Source: JANNFX01 sp040080075 (GTDB taxonomy: Bacteria > Pseudomonadota > Alphaproteobacteria > Rhizobiales > Hyphomicrobiaceae). Taken from it: a DNA stretch of 11,570 nucleotides. Where the stretch lies: NCBI GenBank assembly GCA_040080075.1, contig JBEBJD010000005.1, forward strand, positions 1 to 11,570. Reading direction: 5' to 3'. A model generated the notes under the pieces. That model worked only from the letters and a program-made list of their open reading frames with translations, searched no databases and was not told the DNA's origin. The position numbers and the translations under genes were made by a program. Below, piece after piece: positions 6,301-11,570 of this stretch (position 1 is its first letter; every line of letters begins with the position of its first letter).

Positions 6301-6347
6301 CAGGCCAGCGCCAGACTCGTTGGGTTACGGACACCGGCCTGACCCAA
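6261..6347. repeat. Cluster of interleaved GTTGGGTT palindromes
   Basis: GTTGGGTT occurs at 6261, its reverse complement at 6287, the forward form again at 6319, and a shortened complement ACCCAA at 6342. Arms are 6 to 9 bp: AACCCAACG (6287-6295) pairs fully with CGTTGGGTT (6318-6326). A second inverted pair, CAGGCC (6301-6306) and GGCCTG (6336-6341), is interleaved. The cluster fills the junction between two convergent genes, the usual place for REP-like extragenic palindromes. It may help end transcription from both sides. Confidence 0.65.
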
Positions 6348-6364
6348 TCCATTGCTCACGAACT

Positions 6365-7369
6365 TTATACCTTCAAGACCACCTTGCCGAAATGGGCGCC
6401 GCTTTCCAAATGAGCAAGTGCCTTGGGGTAGTCGCTGAAGGCAAACACACGGTCGACCACGGGCCGCATTTGATGCAGCGCTATTGCCCGGTTCATGTCT
6501 TCGAACATGGCGCGGCTGCCGACGAAGATGCCCTGCAGGGTGATGTTTTTCATCAACAGCCCCATGGGATCGATCTGGCCGCCGGTCAGCACGCCGATCA
6601 GCGAAATGCGCCCACCTGTGCTGACCGCCTGCATCGATTGCGGTAGGGTTCCAGCCCCGCCGACTTCAACCACATGATCGACGCCCATGCCACCTGTCAG
6701 ATCGCGTACAGCACGGCCCCAGTTGAGAGTTGATTTGTAGTTGATGGTGTCTGATGCGCCGAGTGCGCGAACCCGCTCAAGTTTAGCATCACTGCTCGAC
6801 GTTGCGATGACGCGGGCGCCAATCATCTTGGCAAACTGCAAGGCAAACAGCGATACGCCGCCCGTGCCCTGTACAAGAACCGTATCGCCTGCCTTCAACC
6901 CGCCAGACGAGACGAGCGCATTCCAGGCCGTAACAGCCGCGCACGGCAGCGTGGCCGCTTCTTCATCCGTTAAGTGAGCCGGCACGTGAACGAGCCCATT
7001 TTGATCGAGCACCACTTGCTCTGCGGCAAGACCGGGAATGGCCCCGCCAAGAGCGCTCTTCGATTTGGCATCGTCATTGCCGCCTTCAATCCAGGCCTGC
7101 ATGAAGGCACCGGCGACGCGATCTCCGGGTTTCACGCGGGTCACGCCTTCGCCCACTGCAACCACATCGCCAACACCGTCAGAAAGTGTCTGGAACGGTA
7201 GCGGCAACTTGGGATTATACTGCCCGCGCACCATCATCAGGTCGCGGTAATTGAGCGACCATGCGCGCATCTTGATAAGGGCCTGCCCGTGGCCCGGAAC
7301 GGGCGCAGGGCGATCCGCCATAGCCAATTTGTCAATGCCAAAGCCGCCGGTCAGTTCGAAGGTTTTCAT
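6365..7369 (-). CDS. Zinc-free MDR-family NAD(P)-dependent oxidoreductase (quinone oxidoreductase-like)
   Basis: A 334-residue medium-chain dehydrogenase/reductase, probably NADPH-dependent and acting on quinones, enones or similar carbonyl compounds; the true substrate is not visible. The N-terminal GroES-like domain has NYRDLMMVRGQY (40-51) and PGDRVAG (81-87). The Rossmann domain has the nucleotide loop VQGTGGVSLFALQFAK (166-181), then GARVIATSSSDAKL (184-197) and the LGASDTINY segment. The GHE zinc motif of true alcohol dehydrogenases is replaced by SDGVGDV, and the four-cysteine structural zinc lobe is absent, so it belongs with the zinc-free branch. The start at 7369 has only a weak GGA upstream. 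It is a single gene, convergent with nnr, with rimO 343 bp upstream on the same strand. Confidence 0.9.
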   Translation of the reverse strand: MKTFELTGGFGIDKLAMADRPAPVPGHGQALIKMRAWSLNYRDLMMVRGQYNPKLPLPFQTLSDGVGDVVAVGEGVTRVKPGDRVAGAFMQAWIEGGNDDAKSKSALGGAIPGLAAEQVVLDQNGLVHVPAHLTDEEAATLPCAAVTAWNALVSSGGLKAGDTVLVQGTGGVSLFALQFAKMIGARVIATSSSDAKLERVRALGASDTINYKSTLNWGRAVRDLTGGMGVDHVVEVGGAGTLPQSMQAVSTGGRISLIGVLTGGQIDPMGLLMKNITLQGIFVGSRAMFEDMNRAIALHQMRPVVDRVFAFSDYPKALAHLESGAHFGKVVLKV

Positions 7370-7430
7370 GTGAGGGGTCCGTGTCTGGGGTATCCGGAGG
7401 GTGATTATCAGGGGCCCGCGAGAGGTAATT

Positions 7431-7472
7431 AGTGTAGCTTACCCTCTCAGTGCCGTCATGTGTGGACGGCAC
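7431..7472 (-). promoter_or_regulatory. Candidate promoter of the MDR gene with overlapping inverted repeat
   Basis: On the minus strand ATGACG (7459-7454) and TACACT (7436-7431) are separated by 17 bp. This fits a sigma-70-type promoter with two mismatches in each box and a transcript start about 55 nt before the gene. The perfect 8-bp inverted repeat GTGCCGTC / GACGGCAC (7450-7457 and 7465-7472, 7-nt spacer) covers the -35 box, the position of an operator for a dimeric repressor or activator. It has no T tract, so a terminator is unlikely. Confidence 0.4.
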
Positions 7473-7516
7473 CCGTTTGGCAAGGCACCCGTTTGGCAAG
7501 GGGCCCGTTTGGCAAG
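7469..7516. repeat. Three tandem 16-bp direct repeats
   Basis: GCACCCGTTTGGCAAG is present at 7469-7484 and 7485-7500 without change. A third copy at 7501-7516 reads GGGCCCGTTTGGCAAG, with two changes. The first copy overlaps the right arm of the inverted repeat at 7450-7472. A 16-bp period without a multiple of three argues against a coding origin. It could be a slippage product or an iterated protein-binding site. Confidence 0.85.
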
Positions 7517-7543
7517 GGGGATGTCGCCGGCATGGATCGGTTG

Positions 7544-7558
7544 CGTCAATATTTGACG
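7544..7558. promoter_or_regulatory. 15-bp operator-like palindrome
   Basis: CGTCAA-TAT-TTGACG is a perfect inverted repeat with a 3-nt centre. It is too short and AT-centred for a terminator, and its size suits a binding site for a dimeric regulator. It lies about 175 bp upstream of the MDR gene start on the minus strand. This could equally be chance. Confidence 0.25.
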
Positions 7559-7712
7559 ATCAAAACTGGACATGGGCTCATGAAGCGTTTGGCGTCAAGT
7601 TCGGGGGCGCCGTCGAATTGGCAGCAATGCGGGCCGAACAAAAACACTAAACAGCAATTTATTCGCAAGTTCGGCGGTTGTGCAGCACTTCGCGGGCAGT
7701 CTGTGATCCCAC

Positions 7713-9122
7713 CTATTCCACAACATCTCCCCACAAATCCGTTTCATCGGAATGGGTGATGCGGGCACTGAGGATGTCGCCAGGTTTTGCGGTGCCTTCG
7801 CCGTTCAAGAATACGCTGCCGTCGATTTCGGGCGCGTCCCACTTGGATCGGCCAACTGCGCCTTCCTCATCCACCTCGTCAATGATGACATCGATCACGC
7901 GGCCAACTTTCTCAGCCAGGAGTACTTCTGACACTTCTTGCTGCACTTGCATGAAGCGGTGCCAGCGGTCGTCCTTCACTTGTTCGGGCACGGCGCCATC
8001 TAGATCGTTGGCTTTGGCGCCCTGGACGGGCTCGTACTTGAAGCACCCTGCACGGTTGATGCGGGCCTCGCGCAACCACTGCAAAAGGAATTCGAAGTCG
8101 GCTTCTGTCTCCCCGGGGAAGCCGACTATGAACGTTGAGCGCACGGCAAGATCAGGGCAAACCTTGCGCCACTCCGCGATGCGAGCCGCGGTTTTCTCCT
8201 GATGTGCGGGACGGCGCATGGCCTTCAATACGCTAGGCGAGGCATGTTGGAAGGGTATATCGAGGTAGGGGAGGATCTTGCCCTCGGCCATCAGCGGGAT
8301 CAGGTCATCGACGTGCGGATAGGGGTAGACATAGTGCATGCGCACCCACGCACCCAGCTCGCCGAGAGCTTGACTTAAGTCGAGAAACCGGGCCTTGAGC
8401 GGCGCGCCTTTCCACGGGCTTTCGGCATATTTAATGTCGAGTCCATAGGCTGAGGTGTCTTGGCTGATGACAAGTAGCTCTTTGACCCCCGCCTTCACCA
8501 GTTTTTCCGCTTCTGCCATAACGTGATTTGCGGGGCGGCTTGCGAGATTGCCGCGTAACGATGGAATGATGCAGAACGAGCAGCGGTTGTTGCAGCCCTC
8601 GGAAATTTTCAAATAGGCGTAGTGGCGTGGCGTCAGGCGCAGGCCTTCGGGCGGCACCAGATCGACGTAGGGGTCATGTAGCGGCGGTACGGCATCGTGT
8701 ACCGCCGACACCACTTGCTCGTATTGATGCGGGCCGGTGACGGCCAGCACGCCGGGATGTTCGGCGCGTATGCGGCTCTCTTCTACTCCCATGCACCCCG
8801 TGACGATGACGCGGCCGTTTTTGGCCATGGCTTCGCCGATAGCGTCCAGGCTCTCGGCCTTGGCGGAATCGAGAAACCCGCAGGTGTTCACGACCACGAC
8901 ATCGGCGCCCGCATAATCGGCGGCAACCGCATAGCCTTCCGAACGAAGTTTGGTGATGATGCGCTCTGAATCGACGAGCGCCTTGGGGCAGCCAAGCGAC
9001 ACGAACCCGACCTTCGGAATGGAGCGCGTTTTGCTTGGGGCACTGGCATTTTCTGCGCGCCGGATATTGGGTTCGCTGTGGGTTAGCTTGGCGGCTGCAG
9101 GGCTGATCATTTTAGCGGTCAT
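7713..9122 (-). CDS. rimO: Ribosomal protein S12 methylthiotransferase
   Basis: A radical-SAM enzyme that adds a methylthio group to the conserved aspartate of ribosomal protein S12. Numbered from the ATG at 9122 (469 residues), the N-terminal MTTase domain has cluster cysteines at 45 (VSLGCPKALVDSE), 81 (NTCGFLDSA) and 110 (VTGCMG). The radical-SAM cluster CNNRCSFC has cysteines 177, 181 and 184. The region after FVGFPGETEADF leads to a C-terminal TRAM domain ending TDLWGDVVE. VSLGCPKALVDSE and CSFCIIPSLRG favour RimO over the related MiaB. The frame stays open up to a TTG at 9212; I prefer the ATG at 9122 because the 30 extra residues look non-conserved and the chosen protein already has a non-conserved lead of about 35 residues. 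It is divergent from the TatD gene across 160 bp. Confidence 0.95.
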   Translation of the reverse strand: MTAKMISPAAAKLTHSEPNIRRAENASAPSKTRSIPKVGFVSLGCPKALVDSERIITKLRSEGYAVAADYAGADVVVVNTCGFLDSAKAESLDAIGEAMAKNGRVIVTGCMGVEESRIRAEHPGVLAVTGPHQYEQVVSAVHDAVPPLHDPYVDLVPPEGLRLTPRHYAYLKISEGCNNRCSFCIIPSLRGNLASRPANHVMAEAEKLVKAGVKELLVISQDTSAYGLDIKYAESPWKGAPLKARFLDLSQALGELGAWVRMHYVYPYPHVDDLIPLMAEGKILPYLDIPFQHASPSVLKAMRRPAHQEKTAARIAEWRKVCPDLAVRSTFIVGFPGETEADFEFLLQWLREARINRAGCFKYEPVQGAKANDLDGAVPEQVKDDRWHRFMQVQQEVSEVLLAEKVGRVIDVIIDEVDEEGAVGRSKWDAPEIDGSVFLNGEGTAKPGDILSARITHSDETDLWGDVVE

Positions 9123-9282
9123 GGACACTCGGGGCAATAGGATGAACTCTCCGCCTAGCACAGACAACGCTTGGCCGCTAGAATTGGCCAGAAATGTGTT
9201 GGTTTGCCGCAATGCTCGATCGCAGCCTCCTGTTCAATCTGCCGCCTACACGGCTCAGTGAGGGCGTGATAACCCTCGTTTC

Positions 9283-10095
9283 ATGCTCATTGACCATCAC
9301 TGCCATATTGACCGGCCTGAATTCGCGCACGACCGCGACGGCGTCGTCGAGCGCGCCCACGCAGCCGGCGTGGGCGCTATGATCAATATATCAACCCGCA
9401 TCCGGCGCATAGCCGAAGTGGTTGAAATGGCCGAAGCCTACCCGCACGTTTTCGGCTCCGTTGGCACGCATCCGCATAACGCGCACGAGGAACTCGATAT
9501 CACGGCCGCTGAGATCGTGCGGCTATCGAAGCATCCAAAAATTGTTGCGATTGGCGAAGCGGGCCTAGATTATTTCTACAAACACTCGACACCGGCCGCA
9601 CAAGAAGAAGGGTTTCGCAATCACATACAGGCTGCGCGCGAAACCGGCTTGCCGCTTGAAATCCACACGCGCGACGCCGATGCCGACACGATTGCCATCC
9701 TCGAAGACGAGTACGCCAAGGGCGCGTTCCCCGCCGTCTTGCATTGTTTCACGGGCGGGCGCGAGTTGGCGATGCGTGCGGTAGAGCTAGGGCTTTATGT
9801 TTCTTTCTCGGGCGTCGTGTCGTTCAAGAAGTCGGACGCGTTGCGCGCCATCGCCAACGAAGTGCCGCTCGATTGCGTTCTGATCGAGACTGATGCGCCG
9901 TTCTTGGCACCCGATCCGTTCCGCGGCAAAACCAACGAGCCGGCGTATGTGGTGCACACTGCCAAAGCTTTAGCGGCATCGCGTGGCATTCCGTTTGATG
10001 CGTTTGCCAAGGCAACGACTGATAACTTCTTCCGGCTCTACACCAAGGTCGATCGCAAAGCGGTGGAAGCTGCAGCCGGTCAGAGTGGCGCATGA
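9283..10095 (+). CDS. TatD-family metal-dependent hydrolase (putative DNase)
   Basis: A 270-residue TIM-barrel amidohydrolase-fold protein of the TatD/YcfH group. Family members are cytoplasmic metal-dependent nucleases linked to DNA repair and RNA quality control. The metal-site residues are present: HCH at 6-8, Glu92 in GEAGLDYFY (91-99), His128 in LEIHTRDA, His154 in HCFTGG and Asp204 in ETDAPFLAP. The length is normal for the family. No good Shine-Dalgarno precedes the ATG at 9283; a GAGGG at 9260-9264 is too far away and can pair with CCCTC at 9273-9277 in a small hairpin, which may lower or control translation. The stop overlaps the next gene by 4 nt. In many alphaproteobacteria this gene follows metG; here rimO lies upstream in the opposite direction. 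Confidence 0.94.
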   Translation: MLIDHHCHIDRPEFAHDRDGVVERAHAAGVGAMINISTRIRRIAEVVEMAEAYPHVFGSVGTHPHNAHEELDITAAEIVRLSKHPKIVAIGEAGLDYFYKHSTPAAQEEGFRNHIQAARETGLPLEIHTRDADADTIAILEDEYAKGAFPAVLHCFTGGRELAMRAVELGLYVSFSGVVSFKKSDALRAIANEVPLDCVLIETDAPFLAPDPFRGKTNEPAYVVHTAKALAASRGIPFDAFAKATTDNFFRLYTKVDRKAVEAAAGQSGA

Positions 10096-10886
10096 GCCTG
10101 CGGGTTACGATCCTTGGCTGTGGCTCCTCGGGCGGCGTGCCCCGCCTGGGCCCCATGTGGGGGCAGTGCGATCCGTCCAATCCGAGAAACCGGCGCCGCC
10201 GCTGTTCCATTCTCGTTGAGAGCCGCACCAAGGCGGGTTGTACGACGGTGCTGGTCGATACCTCTCCGGATTTGCGCGAACAGTTACTGTCGGTGCGTGC
10301 CGCTCATCTCGACGGCGTGCTTTACACCCATGATCATGCCGATCACACGCATGGTATCGACGATCTGCGCATGGTCGCGTACGCCATGAAGGCTCGGATT
10401 GCCTGCTACTTCGACGCACCGACACTCGACAGTCTTGTAACGCGGTTTGCGTATTGTTTTGAACAAAAGGAGGGCTCGGGCTATCCGCCAATTTTGACGT
10501 CTCATTTGATGGAGCCGGACGTGCCAGTAAAGATCAACGGTGCAGGTGGCGTGATTGAAGTCTTGCCAATTTCCCAGATGCACGGTGATATCCCATCACT
10601 TGGGTTCCGTTTTGGCAACATCGCCTATTCGCCCGACATCAGTTCGCTGCCGGAGAACTCCTTCGCGCGTCTCGAAGGGCTCGATGTTTGGATTGTGGAT
10701 AGTTTGCGCTATACCGCGCACGCGAGCCATTTCAGCGTCAAACAGGCTCTCGCCCACATCGAACGCTTGAAGCCTAAACGCGCCATACTCACCCATATGA
10801 CCAGCGATCTCGATTATGCCAAACTTAAACGCGACCTGCCCGAGGGTGTTGAGCCTGCCTTCGATGGCATGGTGATCGAGGAGTAA
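10092..10886 (+). CDS. PhnP-like metallo-beta-lactamase-fold hydrolase
   Basis: A 264-residue MBL-fold protein related to PhnP, the phosphoribosyl cyclic phosphate phosphodiesterase. The motif THDHADHTHG gives His80, His82, Asp84 and His85. Other metal ligands are likely His164 (QMHGD), Asp182 (SPDIS) and His235 (LTHMTSDLDY); His213 in HASHFS may help catalysis. The start GCGSSGGVPRLG (10-20) is typical of the PhnP branch. There are no phn genes nearby, so a phosphonate role cannot be inferred; a cyclic-phosphodiester substrate is a guess from the family. The ATGA overlap with the TatD-type gene implies one transcript and translational coupling. The same gene pair is common in alphaproteobacteria. 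Confidence 0.93.
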   Translation: MSLRVTILGCGSSGGVPRLGPMWGQCDPSNPRNRRRRCSILVESRTKAGCTTVLVDTSPDLREQLLSVRAAHLDGVLYTHDHADHTHGIDDLRMVAYAMKARIACYFDAPTLDSLVTRFAYCFEQKEGSGYPPILTSHLMEPDVPVKINGAGGVIEVLPISQMHGDIPSLGFRFGNIAYSPDISSLPENSFARLEGLDVWIVDSLRYTAHASHFSVKQALAHIERLKPKRAILTHMTSDLDYAKLKRDLPEGVEPAFDGMVIEE

Positions 10887-10910
10887 GGCTCGGATTTGCC
10901 TCGGTTCAGA

Positions 10911-11016
10911 CTAGAGTGCTTGGCGATCCGATGGAATCGGATCGGCGCTCTAATCTATTGTTTTGTCGCATTTTCTACGAAGAACCGGGATCCACTTCGA
11001 AGGACAAGTGCTCTAG
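10911..11016. repeat. RIME-like mosaic palindromic intergenic element
   Basis: This 106-bp element is bounded by CTAGAGTGCTT and AAGTGCTCTAG, near-perfect inverted ends. The left half folds strongly: CGATCCGAT (10924-10932) pairs with ATCGGATCG (10936-10944) around GGA, and AGAGTGC / GCGCTCT continue the stem after a TTGG bulge. The right half holds a weaker hairpin, CGAAG / CTTCG, around AACCGGGATCCA. A CTAGAGC end, a GTGGATCCCGG-type core on the minus strand and a second hairpin ending in GCGCTCTA recall the RIME-type elements of rhizobia. It sits between convergent genes, where it may also act as a terminator. Confidence 0.75.
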
Positions 11017-11035
11017 ACGCGCGCAAAGCGCACTT

Positions 11036-11570
11036 CTAATTGTCTTTGCCATCCGGCCGGTCGTGCCCATTGGATACCAATGCTGCCTGCAACTTGCCCC
11101 CGCTCTTCACCCACTCGCGATAGCGCACGACCGCGCCGTTGATTTGCGAGGAAGGCAAAGCGAGCTCGATGACAAGTGGTGCAACATCCTCTGGCGTTGG
11201 CAAGGTCATGGGATCTTCGCCAGGGAACGCTTTCGAGCGCATTCCGGTGCGAATGCCGCCAGGGTCGAGGGTCGCAATGCGAATGGGTGTATTTTCAGAT
11301 TCGGCGGCATAAGTAGCGGCCAGCGCCTCCAGCCCCGCCTTGGCGACAGCGTATGGACCCCAATAGGCATTTTTTCCGTGCGCTGCCCGTGACGTTACAA
11401 AGATCACGCGCGCACCAGCTGCCTTATGCAGCAAAGGATCAAGCGTGCGGATAAGCCGCCAATTGGCGGTGAGATTTGTGTCGATGACGCTTGACCAGGC
11501 GTCAGCCGTGACGTGAGACAGCGGCGACAAGGGGCCAAGGATTGCTGCATTGGCGACAAAGATATCGAGA
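11036..11570 (-). CDS. Short-chain dehydrogenase/reductase (YciK-like), N-terminus beyond right edge
   Basis: The frame is open from the right edge (first full codon at 11569) to a TAG at 11036, giving 177 residues. It lacks the N-terminal part with the TGxxxGxG nucleotide motif, which must lie outside the window. Visible SDR features are FVANAAILGP (the NNAG-like region, here NAA), VIDTNLTANWRLIRTLDPLL, the catalytic Ser in VIFVTSRAA placed 13 residues before the Tyr of YAVAK, and LDPGGIRTGM after the active site. SRAAHGKNAYWGPYAVAK recalls YciK-type oxidoreductases. An internal TTG at 11530 is not the true start because conserved sequence continues upstream of it. The substrate is unknown. 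It is convergent with the TatD-MBL pair. Confidence 0.9.
   Translation of the reverse strand, partial: LDIFVANAAILGPLSPLSHVTADAWSSVIDTNLTANWRLIRTLDPLLHKAAGARVIFVTSRAAHGKNAYWGPYAVAKAGLEALAATYAAESENTPIRIATLDPGGIRTGMRSKAFPGEDPMTLPTPEDVAPLVIELALPSSQINGAVVRYREWVKSGGKLQAALVSNGHDRPDGKDN

Larger units (their letters stand above)
7370..7712. other. Intergenic gap between rimO and the MDR gene
   Basis: The 343-bp gap separates two minus-strand genes. From right to left it holds about 150 bp without recognisable content, a 15-bp palindrome at 7544-7558 (CGTCAA-TAT-TTGACG), three 16-bp direct repeats at 7469-7516, a hairpin at 7450-7472 and a candidate promoter for the MDR gene. Plus-strand frames starting at 7450 and 7460 cross the repeats but show no family features, and I do not call them. 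No clear rimO terminator is visible. Confidence 0.6.

Noticed and set aside
7450..7472. Inverted repeat GTGCCGTC / GACGGCAC as a rimO terminator
   Set aside because: There is no T tract on the minus strand after the stem, and it lies about 240 bp beyond the rimO stop. An operator reading fits better.
7460..7759. Plus-strand frame of 99 codons crossing the 16-bp repeats
   Set aside because: The repeat period is not a multiple of three, no motif is seen, and the end overlaps the 3' part of rimO.
1..11570. A new multi-gene defence or biosynthetic system
   Set aside because: All genes except one exported hypothetical fall in known, mainly housekeeping families, and no operon links unknown genes together.

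Overview
The window reads as chromosomal DNA of an alphaproteobacterium, most probably of the order Hyphomicrobiales. Three things point there: a NAD(P)HX-repair gene divergent from a glnB-glnA pair, a tatD-type gene overlapping a PhnP-like metallo-hydrolase gene, and a mosaic palindromic element at 10911-11016 that resembles the RIME-type repeats of rhizobia. The DNA is GC-rich. I do not name a genus.

Layout, left to right. (1) 1-1013, minus strand: the N-terminal part of an exported tetratricopeptide-repeat protein, running off the left edge, with a 102-bp DNA period and a 99-bp exact internal duplication. (2) 1014-1654: a gene-poor stretch of about 640 bp holding hairpins and a doubtful IS110-like fragment. 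(3) 1655-2353, plus: a small exported cysteine-containing protein of unknown function. (4) 2454-4544, minus: a nitrogen-control unit with a sigma-54-type promoter, a structured leader, glnB (PII), glnA (glutamine synthetase I), a palindromic 3' UTR and a strong intrinsic terminator. (5) 4660-6270, plus: bifunctional NAD(P)HX epimerase/dehydratase. (6) 6261-6347: interleaved GTTGGGTT palindromes at the convergent junction. (7) 6365-7369, minus: a zinc-free quinone-oxidoreductase-like MDR enzyme. (8) 7370-7712: a gap with an operator-like inverted repeat and three 16-bp tandem repeats. (9) 7713-9122, minus: rimO. (10) 9283-10886, plus: a TatD-family metal hydrolase and a PhnP-like metallo-beta-lactamase-fold hydrolase, overlapping by 4 nt. 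(11) 10911-11016: the RIME-like element. (12) 11036-11570, minus: the C-terminal part of a YciK-like short-chain dehydrogenase, cut by the right edge.

How the genes work together: glnB and glnA form one functional unit. PII senses nitrogen, carbon and energy status and governs glutamine synthetase adenylylation, and both modification tyrosines are present. The other enzymes are mainly housekeeping: repair of damaged NAD(P)H, ribosomal protein S12 modification, and metal-dependent hydrolases. I found no CRISPR array, phage, toxin-antitoxin or defence island, and no multi-gene system I would call new. The most interesting signals are in the DNA between and around genes: the G9 tract at the TPR gene start, the glnB promoter and leader, the operator-like repeats upstream of the MDR gene, and three different families of extragenic palindromes.
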